A stretch of 64,000 nt of DNA from Chelatococcus asaccharovorans (GTDB lineage Bacteria > Pseudomonadota > Alphaproteobacteria > Rhizobiales > Beijerinckiaceae), in contig NZ_QJJK01000007.1 of assembly GCF_003201475.1 (NCBI RefSeq), positions 372,001 through 436,000 of the forward strand, written 5' to 3'. Shown in pieces: positions 9,186-16,854 of the stretch. How positions within the stretch are numbered: the first letter of the stretch is position 1; every line of letters begins with the position of its first letter. Under the pieces are notes generated by a model. The model searched no databases, was not told the origin of the DNA, and worked only from the letters and a program-made list of their open reading frames with translations. The position numbers and the translations under genes were made by a program.

Positions 9186-9871
9186 GCGGTTCCCTCCCGG
9201 GCCCGCAGCTGTGCCAGGTAATCCTGGTAGGTCTTGCCGGCCTCCACGGGAAAGGTGCCGCGTCCGGACGATACGGCCTCGATTCGATCGGCACGGAACA
9301 CACGGAAGTCCGACCGCGCCTCGCACCAGGCCGTGAGCGTCCAGACCCGCCCCCAGAATTCCAGATGGAGCGGCCTGACGGTCCTGTCCGACAGCATTCC
9401 GTCGCGCCGACGGTATGTCATGGCGAGCAGGGCGCGCGCCTTGACGGCATCGCGCAGGATCGGCAGGAAGCGCTGAGGACCTGTCGGAGCCGGCGTGAAC
9501 AGGCTGACTGCGCCGGCATGGTCGGCCCCTCTTTGCGACGTGGGCGCAACGGCGTCGATCTTGACCTTCAGCCGCGCGGCCGCCTCCGATAGCGCGGGGT
9601 CTCCCATGCGCGAAACGAGTTCAACGCCGAGATGCAGGGCTTCCAGCTCCGCGCTGCTGAGCGTGAGCGGCGGCAGGAAGATGGGTTCGCGCAGGATGTA
9701 TCCCACCCCACGCTCGCCCTCGATCGGTATGCCGGATGCGACGAGCGTGTCGATGTCGCGATAGACGGTTCGCAGCGACGTCTCCAGCCGCTCGGCCAGA
9801 TCGCGGCCGCGCCAGAACCGGCCCTCGCGAAAGAGCTGCAAGAGTTCGAAGAGACGGTCGGTCCGGCGCAT
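9182..9871 (-). CDS. YafY-family HTH/WYL-domain transcriptional regulator
   Basis: 229-residue regulator. Residues 1-60 are a DeoR-like winged helix (R-T-D-R-L-F-E-L-L-Q, S-L-R-T-V-Y-R-D-I-D-T-L). Residues about 130-215 are a WYL domain, with W-G-R-V-W-T-L-T-A-W-C-E in place of the usual W-Y-L-x-A strand. WYL proteins respond to nucleic-acid or small ligands. It is the middle gene of a three-gene minus-strand operon, 7 bp after a small monooxygenase-fold gene and overlapping the TfoX-like gene. The three GTCAGTTG direct repeats upstream of the operon are plausible operators. Confidence 0.92.
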   Translation of the reverse strand: MRRTDRLFELLQLFREGRFWRGRDLAERLETSLRTVYRDIDTLVASGIPIEGERGVGYILREPIFLPPLTLSSAELEALHLGVELVSRMGDPALSEAAARLKVKIDAVAPTSQRGADHAGAVSLFTPAPTGPQRFLPILRDAVKARALLAMTYRRRDGMLSDRTVRPLHLEFWGRVWTLTAWCEARSDFRVFRADRIEAVSSGRGTFPVEAGKTYQDYLAQLRAREGTA

Positions 9872-9878
9872 CGGTCGC

Positions 9879-10181
9879 TCATTCTGCCATCAGCATCAGC
9901 CTGTTATGTGCCATGACGGCGGATGACGCGTCGATAGCGGCGATAAACGCTGCGAGCGAAGGGGCTTTCATCAAGGCGTCCGCCGCCGCGCGCGCCGCCT
10001 CCATGTCCGTCCACTCCACATGGTCGATCCAGGCGCCGTCGCCGCCCTTCGACAGGTGGCGCCGGACGAAACCCTGGCATGATTGCAGAAACCGACTTGC
10101 CTTTTTAGCTTCCTCGAGAAAGTCCTCTTCGGAAGAGCCGGACGTGAGCCTGAAGTGAACGATCTCGATGATGCCTGTCAT
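9879..10181 (-). CDS. Small antibiotic-biosynthesis-monooxygenase-fold protein
   Basis: 100-residue protein that looks like a dimeric alpha/beta-barrel (ABM/Dabb) domain: an I-I-E-I-V-H-F-R-L first strand, a helix with E-E-D-F-L-E-E-A, a G-F-V-R-R-H strand, and D-H-V-E-W-T-D-M-E-A-A-R-A-A-A, the usual layout of these heme- or cofactor-free oxygenases. First gene of the YafY-type operon. A catalytic role is inferred only from fold. No metal or cofactor motif is visible. Confidence 0.78.
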   Translation of the reverse strand: MTGIIEIVHFRLTSGSSEEDFLEEAKKASRFLQSCQGFVRRHLSKGGDGAWIDHVEWTDMEAARAAADALMKAPSLAAFIAAIDASSAVMAHNRLMLMAE

Positions 10182-10238
10182 GGTCGCCTCGCGATGTTTG
10201 AACGATTGCAGGCGACACGCTAGTCCCGCGCAACTGCC

Positions 10239-10294
10239 AAGTGTCTGTCAGTTGGATGTAAGTGTCTGTCAGTTGCCGAACGTTTGTCAGTTGC
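10239..10294. promoter_or_regulatory. Three GTCAGTTG direct repeats, candidate operator
   Basis: GTCAGTTG occurs at 10247-10254, 10268-10275 and 10286-10293, within longer repeats of AAGTGTCTGTCAGTTG. The spacing is 21 and 18 bp, about two helical turns, all 60-110 bp upstream of the minus-strand YafY-type operon. Such phased repeats suit an autoregulating WYL repressor. The assignment is inference. Confidence 0.45.
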
Positions 10295-10451
10295 CAAATG
10301 TTTCCGTTACATCGGCCCTCTGCAGGCGTTCGAGCGCGTCATAGGTGCGGGCGCTGAGACGGCCGCGGTAGGTGAGGGTCTCGTCCATATCGGTCAGGAC
10401 AAAGCGGACACTGCGAAACGCCGATATCTCGGCTTCGGCTAAAGGCCTCAA
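10287..10451 (-). pseudogene. N-terminal remnant of a HAD-family hydrolase
   Basis: A 54-codon minus-strand frame with a TTG start and GGAGAA upstream. It reads through F-V-L-T-D-M-D-E-T-L-T, the HAD motif I (D-x-D-x-T), then L-S-A-R-T-Y-D-A-L-E-R-L-Q as in Cof-type phosphatases. The frame hits a stop in the direct-repeat region at 10287. Motifs II-IV, which need some 200 more residues, are absent, so this is a truncated gene, probably cut when the repeat/YafY operon junction formed. Confidence 0.65.
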
Positions 10452-10522
10452 GGCATTCTCCGGTGGGGGCGGACTCGATTGTCGGTTGCGTTTTGCTATT
10501 GACTGCGTTAGTTGGTATCAAA

Positions 10523-11038
10523 ATGCAACCTAAAGCGCGTTCCCTTGCCGAATGTCCCGCCGCCCGCGCGCTCGAATGCGTCGGCGAGTGGTGGAGCATT
10601 CTGATCCTGCGCGATGCCTTCCAGGGCATCACGCGCTTCGAGGAGTTCAAGACGAGTCTGGGGATCGCACCGAACATTCTGTCGCGGCGCCTTGCGCATC
10701 TGACCGAGGCGGGGCTGTTCGAGCGGCGCCTCTACAGCGAGAAGCCGCCGCGTCACGACTATGTGCTGACCGAGAAGGGGCGCGATTTCTTCCCCGTCGT
10801 GGTGGCGCTGTTCGCCTGGGGCAACAGGCATCTTGCGCCCGAAGGCGAGGCGGTTCTGCTTGCCGAACGCAAAACGGCGCGTCCGCTCGATCCGCTCATG
10901 GTCGATGCGGAAAGCCGGGCGCCGATCACGACCGCCAATGTCGCCCTCGTTGCCGGTCCGAGCGCCAGCCAGGCCATGCGCAGGCGCCTTGATTCGAACC
11001 GGGCATTGCGACCCGGCAATTTCCCCCACGAAGGATAG
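10523..11038 (+). CDS. HxlR-family transcriptional regulator
   Basis: 171-residue winged-helix regulator. The hallmark C-P-A-A-R-A-L-E-C-V-G-E-W-W-S-I-L-I-L-R-D lies at residues 11-31, with R-F-E-E-F, then I-L-S-R-R-L-A-H-L-T-E recognition helix, and the P-P-R-H-D-Y-V-L-T-E-K-G wing. HxlR proteins often use the conserved Cys to sense aldehydes, quinones or electrophiles. The ATG at 10523 gives the family-standard N-terminus; an open frame reaches 10463. It is 9 bp upstream of a fabF-like gene and probably controls that operon. A TTGACT-type -35 lies about 25 bp before the start. Confidence 0.92.
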   Translation: MQPKARSLAECPAARALECVGEWWSILILRDAFQGITRFEEFKTSLGIAPNILSRRLAHLTEAGLFERRLYSEKPPRHDYVLTEKGRDFFPVVVALFAWGNRHLAPEGEAVLLAERKTARPLDPLMVDAESRAPITTANVALVAGPSASQAMRRRLDSNRALRPGNFPHEG

Positions 11039-11047
11039 GTGGTCGCC

Positions 11048-12310
11048 ATGCGCAGGATCGTTGTCACGGGTCTCGGTGCGGTTTCGCCGCTGGGCTGCGG
11101 CGTTGAACTCGCCTGGTCGCGTCTCTTGGCCGGCCGTTCCGGCCTGCGCGCATTGCCGGAATGGGCGGCGAGCCTTCCGGCCAAGGTCGCCGGGCTGGTG
11201 CCCGGCAAGGCGGAGGATGCGGAAGGCGGCTTCGACCCGGACGCCGCCGCCGCCCCGAAAGATCAGCGCAAGATGGACCGCTTCATCCTGTTCGCGCTGG
11301 TCGCGGCGGCCGAAGCGATCGCCCAGGCCGGATGGGCGCCGGCCGATGCGCGGGCGGCCGAGCGCACCGCGACCGTGATCGCGTCGGGCATCGGCGGTTT
11401 CCCCGCCATCGTCGAGGCGGTGCGGACCACGGACCAGCGCGGCGTCCGTCGTCTCTCGCCCTTCATCGTCCCCTCGTTCCTGGCCAATCTGGCCGCCGGC
11501 CATATCTCCATCCGGCACGGCTTCAAGGGACCGATCGGCACGCCCGTCACCGCCTGTGCCGCAAGCGTGCAGGCCATTGGCGATGCGGCGCGCCTGATCC
11601 GCGCTGGCGAGGTCGACATTGCGGTCTGCGGCGGCGCCGAAGCCTGTATCGATCTCGTCAGCCTGGGCGGCTTCGCCGCCGCGCGGGCCCTCTCGACCGG
11701 CTTCAACGAGACGCCTGAACGCGCGTCGCGGCCCTTCGACAGGGATCGCGACGGCTTCGTCATGGGCGAGGGCGCGGGCATTCTCGTCATCGAGGATCTG
11801 GAGCATGCGCGCGCCCGCGGCGCGACACCGATCGCGGAGGTCGTCGGCTACGGCACGACGGCCGACGCCTACCATATCACCTCGGGACCGGAAGACGGCA
11901 GCGGAGCAGCGCGCGCGATGGACGCTGCGCTGCGACAGGCCGGTCTCGCGCCGGGCGAGGTGCAGCATCTCAACGCGCATTCGACATCGACGCCGGTCGG
12001 CGACCACGGCGAATTGGCCGCCATCAAGACGGTGTTCGGCGGGGAGGGCACGATTGCCGTGAGCGCCACGAAGGCGGCGACCGGCCATCTGCTCGGCGCC
12101 GCCGGCGGGCTCGAAGCGGTCTTCACCATCCTTGCGCTGCGTGATCAGATCGCACCGCCGACCCTCAATCTGGAAAACCCCGATGCTGCGGCGGAGGGGC
12201 TCGATCTTGTCGCGGGCGAGGCGAGGCCGATGGCGATGGAACACGCTATCTCGAACGGCTTCGGCTTTGGCGGGGTCAATGCCAGCATCATCCTGCGGCG
12301 ATGGTCGTGA
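11048..12310 (+). CDS. fabF: Beta-ketoacyl-ACP synthase II (FabF-like)
   Basis: 420-residue condensing enzyme. Catalytic Cys170 lies in V-T-A-C-A-A-S. The two active-site histidines are in N-A-H-S-T-S-T-P-V-G-D and A-T-G-H-L-L-G-A-A-G-G. The glycine-rich F-G-F-G-G-V-N-A-S end is intact. FabF elongates acyl-ACP with malonyl-ACP in the cytoplasm. It is not in a fab locus with acpP/fabG but behind an HxlR regulator and ahead of a tautomerase and thioesterase, so it is probably an accessory copy or a secondary-metabolism enzyme. A GTG at 11039 is a possible earlier start; the ATG was chosen because M-R-R-I-V-V-T-G is the standard N-terminus. Confidence 0.93.
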   Translation: MRRIVVTGLGAVSPLGCGVELAWSRLLAGRSGLRALPEWAASLPAKVAGLVPGKAEDAEGGFDPDAAAAPKDQRKMDRFILFALVAAAEAIAQAGWAPADARAAERTATVIASGIGGFPAIVEAVRTTDQRGVRRLSPFIVPSFLANLAAGHISIRHGFKGPIGTPVTACAASVQAIGDAARLIRAGEVDIAVCGGAEACIDLVSLGGFAAARALSTGFNETPERASRPFDRDRDGFVMGEGAGILVIEDLEHARARGATPIAEVVGYGTTADAYHITSGPEDGSGAARAMDAALRQAGLAPGEVQHLNAHSTSTPVGDHGELAAIKTVFGGEGTIAVSATKAATGHLLGAAGGLEAVFTILALRDQIAPPTLNLENPDAAAEGLDLVAGEARPMAMEHAISNGFGFGGVNASIILRRWS

Positions 12311-12370
12311 TCGACGGCGTCCTTGGCGTTGGCGGGTGGAACACGAGAACCCTTGGAGAGCGAGGCCTTT

Positions 12371-12622
12371 ATGCCTGTGATTACCATTCGGATTGGAAAG
12401 GGACGCCCCATCGAGACGAAACGAGCCGCCGCTCAGGCCATCACTGATGCGGTGGTCTCGACGCTTGGCGTCCGGCGCGAGTGGGTGACGATCCTGTTCG
12501 ATGAATACGACCGTGAGAATTGGGCAACGGGCGGAGAATTGCACGTCGACAAGTTCGGCCCGGGCTTTGGAGCTGCCGGGACCGAGACAGGCGCCTCTGG
12601 CCGAGGGTCCCATGAGCAATGA
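12371..12622 (+). CDS. 4-oxalocrotonate tautomerase-family enzyme
   Basis: 83-residue tautomerase. After removal of Met the N-terminal Pro1 of P-V-I-T-I-R-I is the catalytic base of the superfamily. The rest follows the beta-alpha-beta pattern, with A-I-T-D-A-V and V-T-I-L-F-D-E. The C-terminal 20 residues, rich in Gly/Ala, are extra. It is expected to form hexamers and convert unsaturated 2-keto acids or related dienols. It sits in the HxlR-FabF operon and its last 11 bases overlap the next gene. Confidence 0.88.
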   Translation: MPVITIRIGKGRPIETKRAAAQAITDAVVSTLGVRREWVTILFDEYDRENWATGGELHVDKFGPGFGAAGTETGASGRGSHEQ

Positions 12623-13133
12623 GCCGATCCAGTCGGACACCCGCGTCGGCGCGGCACCGCCTGATATAGTGAGCGCGTTGAGCGGGCTCGATTTCCTGCA
12701 GCGGATGGGCGACGGTCGGCTTCCCCCGCCCCCCATCGCCGAACTGCTCGGCTTCGCGCCGCAGGAGATCGAGGCAGGGCGGGCTGTGTTCGTGTCGACG
12801 CCCGATGCCCGTCACTACAATCCGATCGGCTCGGTGCATGGCGGATACGCCGCAACGTTGCTCGATTCCTGCATGGCCTGCGCGGTCCACTCGATGCTCA
12901 AAGCCGGTCAGGGCTATACGACCGTCGAGCTCAAGGTGAATTTCGTGCGTCCGCTCTTCGCTGACACCGGCGCGATCCGCGCCGAAGGTAAGATCATCCA
13001 TGTCGGCAGACAGATTGCTTCCGCCGAGGGACGACTGACCGACGCGCGCGGCAGGCTTCTGGCGCACGCGACGACGACATGCCTGGTGTTCAGCTTTCCC
13101 GCCTCACAGAGGGCAGGCGAGGCCGGCGGATAG
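12612..13133 (+). CDS. PaaI-family hotdog thioesterase
   Basis: 173-residue acyl-CoA thioesterase. The hotdog core starts near residue 38 (L-L-G-F) and carries the family H-G-G-Y-A-A-T-L-L-D-S helix near residue 77, then Y-T-T-V-E-L-K-V-N-F-V-R-P and I-A-S-A-E-G-R-L-T-D near 140. It hydrolyses aryl- or acyl-CoA. Overlap with the tautomerase gene indicates translational coupling. A degraded piece of a related gene lies at 37.3 kb. Confidence 0.9.
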   Translation: MSNEPIQSDTRVGAAPPDIVSALSGLDFLQRMGDGRLPPPPIAELLGFAPQEIEAGRAVFVSTPDARHYNPIGSVHGGYAATLLDSCMACAVHSMLKAGQGYTTVELKVNFVRPLFADTGAIRAEGKIIHVGRQIASAEGRLTDARGRLLAHATTTCLVFSFPASQRAGEAGG

Positions 13134-13250
13134 CGCCAGATCCTGTATGGCAGCACGGAATCGCGAGGATGCTTGAGCAGGTATCCGCATCCGGTGCGTG
13201 GCGGCGTTCGACAAGCCGGATCTCGACCTCGTCACCGTTCCTGCACTCCC

Positions 13251-13266
13251 GACGTCTCGAGACGTC
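13251..13266. repeat. Perfect 16-bp palindrome
   Basis: GACGTCTCGAGACGTC reads the same on both strands. It lies between the convergent ends of the thioesterase and the carboxymuconolactone decarboxylase genes, so it could be a protein site or a small cruciform. There is no T-run to make it a terminator. Confidence 0.4.
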
Positions 13267-13353
13267 GAATGCTGTGATGGCCTAAGCTGGGATGTGCCCC
13301 CGCGCAGCACGCCCGGCCCGCCGGGGTCGTCCTGACGCCGGAACAGTCAAGTC

Positions 13354-13767
13354 TCATCCGGCCGTGTTCCCATCCGTCAGGTGAGAGTAGACCTCCTTGG
13401 CCGCGAACAGGCCGTTGAGCGCTGCCGGAAAGCCGGCGTAAACCGCCATCTGCATGATGACTTCGGTGATTTCCTCACGGGTAAGCCCGACATGCAATCC
13501 GGCCTCGATATGGACCTTCAGCTGCGGCGCGGCGTTGCCCAGCGCCGTCAGCGCCGCGATGGTGGCAATTTCGCGCGCCCTGAGGTCGAGACCGGGACGG
13601 TTGTAGATGTCGCCGAAGGGAAACTCGATGATATAGGTGGCGAAGTCGGGCGCAATGTCGGCCAGTGCGGCGATGACCTTGGCGCCCGCCTCGCCGTCGA
13701 TTTCAGCGAGCGCGCGCTGTCCGCGTTGCAACCGGCTTTCGCCGGCGTTCTGGGGGTGTTGCGTCAT
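13354..13767 (-). CDS. Carboxymuconolactone decarboxylase-family protein
   Basis: 137-residue AhpD/CMD-like helical protein. It shows F-P-F-G-D-I-Y-N-R-P-G-L-D and R-E-I-A-T-I-A-A-L-T-A-L-G near residue 72, and H-I-E-A-G-L-H-V-G-L-T near 95, close to true PcaC-type enzymes. The thioredoxin-like C-x-x-C of AhpD is absent, so decarboxylase/lactonase-type chemistry is more likely than peroxidase activity. The start at 13767 has AGGAT at good spacing. It overlaps the 3' end of the MerR gene by 65 bp and is surely its co-transcribed partner. Confidence 0.9.
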   Translation of the reverse strand: MTQHPQNAGESRLQRGQRALAEIDGEAGAKVIAALADIAPDFATYIIEFPFGDIYNRPGLDLRAREIATIAALTALGNAAPQLKVHIEAGLHVGLTREEITEVIMQMAVYAGFPAALNGLFAAKEVYSHLTDGNTAG

Positions 13768-14131
13768 AATCTGCCATCCTCTGTTGGTCGCCGGCATATC
13801 CGGCGATCTTGGTGTCGAGGACGAGAAGACAGGCTTCGAGCTCGGCCAAATGGGCGCGAACGCGTTCACGATGCTGTTCCAGCAGGTCGCAGCGTTCGGC
13901 TTCCGTGCCGTCGCCGCGCTCCCGCAAGGCCGCATAGCGCAGCATGTCCCGGATCGGCATTCCGGTCGTTTTCAGACGCCCGAGAAATTCGATCCAGATC
14001 AGGATGGATGCGTCATAGTCCCGTTGGCGCGATCGGTCCCGGTCGGCATAGGGGATGAGCCCGATCCGCTCGTAATAGCGGATCGTATGGGCCGAAAGTC
14101 CCGTTCGCTTGGCCAGTTCACCGATCTTCAT
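13703..14131 (-). CDS. MerR-family transcriptional regulator
   Basis: 142-residue regulator. M-K-I-G-E-L-A-K-R-T-G-L and T-I-R-Y-Y-E-R-I-G-L-I-P form the MerR winged helix, followed by a coiled-coil dimerisation helix (about residues 75-115). No cysteine or metal motif is seen at the C-terminus, so it falls with the small-molecule MerR group, as in AKR/CMD-linked YyaN/AdhR-like proteins. A 19-bp-spaced promoter with a central palindrome lies directly upstream, so it is probably autoregulated and activates itself and the decarboxylase gene. An aldo/keto reductase follows downstream on the same strand's opposite side. Confidence 0.9.
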   Translation of the reverse strand: MKIGELAKRTGLSAHTIRYYERIGLIPYADRDRSRQRDYDASILIWIEFLGRLKTTGMPIRDMLRYAALRERGDGTEAERCDLLEQHRERVRAHLAELEACLLVLDTKIAGYAGDQQRMADYDATPPERRRKPVATRTARAR

Positions 14132-14159
14132 GCGTACCTGTTTCGTCACGACGCGCGGC

Positions 14160-14190
14160 AAGCTACAGGTTAGAGTGCACTCTAGGTCAA
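14160..14190 (-). promoter_or_regulatory. MerR-type promoter with 19-bp spacer and palindrome
   Basis: Read on the minus strand: -35 TTGACC (14190-14185), then exactly 19 bp containing the palindrome TAGAGTGCACTCTA (14184-14171), then -10 TAGCTT (14165-14160). The start codon of the MerR gene is 29 bp further on. An over-long 19-bp spacer with a central dyad is the classic MerR activation architecture. Confidence 0.7.
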
Positions 14191-14269
14191 GCGCTTTTCG
14201 ACTGACGGAATCTGACGGCGTGGCCCTCGCGGAGCCCCGCATGCGGCCGATTATCGGCGCTGATCGACC

Positions 14270-15310
14270 TCATCTGCCGACAATCGGCGGATTGCGGCGG
14301 GCGAAGCCCTCCTGAATCCGGTACGGAAAATGCGGGTACGGCGGCATGACGGTGCTCGCCGTGTCGAGCCGGGCGATCTGGTCCGGTGTCAGCGCCCAGC
14401 CGACGGCGTCCAAATTCTGCCGGAGCTGGGCCTCGTTACGCGCGCCGATGATGACGGACGAGACCGTTGGACGCTGGATCAGCCAGTTGAGCGCGATCTG
14501 CGGCACGGCCTTGCCGGTCTCCTCGGCCAGCTCGTCGAGCACGTCGATGACGCGGTAGAGGCGTTCCTCGTCGACCGGCGGTCCGAACTGCGCCGTCCCG
14601 TGCAGCCGGCTTCCTTCGGGCAGCGGCGTGCCACGCCGGATCTTGCCGGTCAGCCGTCCCCAGCCGAGCGGGCTCCAGACGAGCGCGCCGAGGCCCTGGT
14701 CGGCGCCGAGCGGCATGAGGTCCCATTCGTAATCGCGGCCGACGAGCGAATAATAGACCTGATGGGCGACATAGCGCGGCCAGCCGTGCGCTTCGGCGAC
14801 GGCGAGCGACTTCATGATCTGCCAACCCGCGAAATTCGACACGCCGACATAGCGGATTTTGCCGGCGCGAACGAGCGCATCAAGCGTCGCCAGCACCTCT
14901 TCGACCGGCGTTCCCGCATCGAAGGCGTGGAGCTGCAGGAGATCGATATAATCGGTGCCGAGCCGCTTCAGCGCATCGTCGACCGCGCGGATCAGGCGAA
15001 GGCGCGAGGTGCCGGCGTCGTTCGGCCCGTCGCCCATCGGCAGGCCGGTCTTGGTGGAGATCAGCACGGCGTCGCGCCGGCCCTTGATCGCCGCGCCGAG
15101 AACTTCTTCGGAGGCGCCGTTGGAATAGACGTCGGCCGTGTCGAACAGGTTGACGCCGGCCTCGAGGCAGATGTCGACGAGGCGACGCGCCTCGGTGGCG
15201 TCGCTCGTGCCCCAATTGCCAAAGAGCGGGCCGCTGCCGCCGAATGTGCCGGCGCCGAAGCTCAAGACCGGGACCTTGAGCCCCGAGCGGCCGAGAAAGC
15301 GAGTGTCCAT
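14270..15310 (-). CDS. Aldo/keto reductase
   Basis: 346-residue NADPH-dependent reductase of the YghZ/Tas-like AKR group. The tetrad is visible: Asp in F-D-T-A-D near residue 58, Tyr in V-Y-S-N near 62, Lys in S-T-K-T-G near 87 and His in Q-L-H-A-F-D near 128. The C-terminal I-I-G-A-R-N cofactor segment is present. It reduces aldehydes or ketones in the cytoplasm. Placed just upstream (on the minus strand) of the MerR/decarboxylase unit, it could be part of the same electrophile response, but 139 bp separate it from the MerR gene and a promoter intervenes. Confidence 0.93.
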   Translation of the reverse strand: MDTRFLGRSGLKVPVLSFGAGTFGGSGPLFGNWGTSDATEARRLVDICLEAGVNLFDTADVYSNGASEEVLGAAIKGRRDAVLISTKTGLPMGDGPNDAGTSRLRLIRAVDDALKRLGTDYIDLLQLHAFDAGTPVEEVLATLDALVRAGKIRYVGVSNFAGWQIMKSLAVAEAHGWPRYVAHQVYYSLVGRDYEWDLMPLGADQGLGALVWSPLGWGRLTGKIRRGTPLPEGSRLHGTAQFGPPVDEERLYRVIDVLDELAEETGKAVPQIALNWLIQRPTVSSVIIGARNEAQLRQNLDAVGWALTPDQIARLDTASTVMPPYPHFPYRIQEGFARRNPPIVGR

Positions 15311-15348
15311 GGCATGTCCTTTCCTGAGCCGTGAAGCTGTGATGGCTT

Positions 15349-15480
15349 CAGCGGGTGCCGCGCCCCGCGCGGTCCTTGCCGGCAGCGAGGGCTGCGACGA
15401 CGATCACCGCGACCGGCACGGTGAGTGCTAGGACAACAGATAGATGTTCGGCCTTCGATGATATAGAACGCCGACAGGAA
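15349..15480 (-). pseudogene. Possible C-terminal remnant of a membrane protein
   Basis: On the minus strand one frame gives F-L-S-A-F-Y-I-I-E-G, then a neighbouring frame gives V-V-L-A-L-T-V-P-V-A-V-I-V-V-A-A-L-A-A-G-K-D-R and a stop at 15349. A hydrophobic helix followed by a short charged tail looks like the end of a transporter (MFS-type) whose frame has been broken and whose upstream part is lost. The family is not identifiable. The rest of the 15311-15738 gap (15481-15738) shows nothing recognisable. Confidence 0.35.
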
Positions 15481-15738
15481 TATCATTTGTGAATTGAATG
15501 ACGACAGCGCGCTCCGCTCGTTCGCTCCTGCAGTCAGCCACGCCCTACGCGCGATACCGGGAGACCCATTTGCGGGCCGTCGCCAGGCAGACGCCTGCGG
15601 CATAGGGGGAACCAGATGCTCTCGACCAAACGGCGTCAACGGGCATTCCTGTGAATGTCCCTCCGATCCCTCCGGGGCTCTGGCGTCGCGCAACCTCAGC
15701 GTCCCCGGTCCGGACCGGATGGACAATCTATTGAGAGC

Positions 15739-16446
15739 TCACGGCGAAGCGCCCAGAACCTTGCGCAGCGAGGCCTCGATCTGGCCGCCGCAATAGGCGT
15801 CGCCATAATCCTTGCGCGCCTTGGCGGCCAGCTCGGCCAGCGGTGGCAGATCGGCAATCCGCCGCGTCAGTGCTGCCGTCATGGGCGCCGTCTCCTCCAG
15901 GATCGCGGCGATCTCATGAAATCGATCTGCCATGGTCGACCACAGCGTCGCCGTCACGACATCCGCGATGCCCGGTACCTTGCCGCCGAGCAGGAAGCCG
16001 GAATCCGGCGTAAGGCCGTGGCGGTGGCCGGTTTCTTCCCAGAGTGCCATCCACTTCTCCAGGCGGGGAACAAAGGCGCGCCAGCGCTCCCGCGTCCACA
16101 TCTCACGGCCGCCATCCAGGGTGATGTCGTCGATCACGTCGTTGGCATCATTGACGACCTTCATGGTGAGCGCGCGCAATGCCGGGGTGGCAGGCATCAG
16201 GTCCAGGGTTTCGCCCAGATAGAGAACGATGGCCGGCATCTCGGCGATGGCGAAATTCGCCTTCTTGTCGATGAGCAGGGGTGGCCCCATGAAGGGGACC
16301 GGCATCTGCCTCACCGGCCCCTCCATCAACCGCGCGATGGCGTCGTCGCCGCCTTCGATCCAGGTTTTGCCGGCATAGGCGAGGACGGCACGCACGAACT
16401 GACCGCGGAACGGCACGGACCAGTAGTAGAATTCATAATCAGACAT
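15739..16446 (-). CDS. Glutathione S-transferase family protein
   Basis: 235-residue GST-like protein. The N-terminal thioredoxin-fold half has F-Y-Y-W-S-V-P-F-R-G-Q-F-V-R-A-V-L-A near residue 5, and I-A-E-M-P-A-I-V-L-Y-L-G near 70, where the Glu/Met-Pro pair normally contacts glutathione. The C-terminal helical domain follows, with G-K-V-P-G-I-A-D-V-V as the N-capping box. It probably conjugates or reduces electrophiles in the cytoplasm. It is monocistronic. A short palindromic repeat lies about 180 bp upstream. Confidence 0.88.
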   Translation of the reverse strand: MSDYEFYYWSVPFRGQFVRAVLAYAGKTWIEGGDDAIARLMEGPVRQMPVPFMGPPLLIDKKANFAIAEMPAIVLYLGETLDLMPATPALRALTMKVVNDANDVIDDITLDGGREMWTRERWRAFVPRLEKWMALWEETGHRHGLTPDSGFLLGGKVPGIADVVTATLWSTMADRFHEIAAILEETAPMTAALTRRIADLPPLAELAAKARKDYGDAYCGGQIEASLRKVLGASP

Positions 16447-16626
16447 CTCAGGGCTCCAGGCTCGTTAAGTCCAACCTGCGCCACGCCAAAGCGCATGCGA
16501 AGTCAATTGTACGGCGCGATCGCGTCCGAAACACGATGGCCCCCGCGCGAGCCCCGCTGGAACGCCCCGGGCCCCATCGCCGGCGCGTTCCCCTTGCTGC
16601 GACGCAGCTTGAGTTATCAAGGGGCT

Positions 16627-16690
16627 AGTGGTTCTGCTCCGACATTTGAGTCCCGCCTGACATCAGGCTCCAGATCAAATGTCAAATTCG
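16627..16690. repeat. Dispersed palindromic intergenic repeat, copy 2
   Basis: AGTGGTTCTGCTCC is followed by GACATTTGA (16641-16649), with its perfect complement TCAAATGTC at 16675-16683, enclosing the smaller hairpin GCCTGA-CA-TCAGGC (16655-16668). The block from GACATTTG through AAATTCG matches copy 1 almost base for base and shares the GTGGTTCT and AATGTCAAATTCG modules with the 39.8 kb copy. It lies between a GST gene and the divergent pirin gene. Confidence 0.75.
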
Positions 16691-16854
16691 CTCCACTCGT
16701 CGGGCAGACGCGCGCACGGCAGATTTCAGTGTAGTCTGGCCGAAAGCGCTCGCCCGCTCGCATGGTCCGGGTTGATCGCGATGAGGCCTTAGCATCGGCA
16801 GGGCGAGACAGCCCGGAAGGCCACGACCTGAAGCCTGATGAGAGGATGACGCGC

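Noticed and set aside
10508-12736. A 742-codon minus-strand frame
   Set aside because: Antisense to HxlR, fabF and tautomerase genes, all of which have intact catalytic motifs.
13251-13266. Terminator between convergent genes
   Set aside because: The palindrome is perfect but has no loop and no T-run on either strand, so it is listed only as a repeat.
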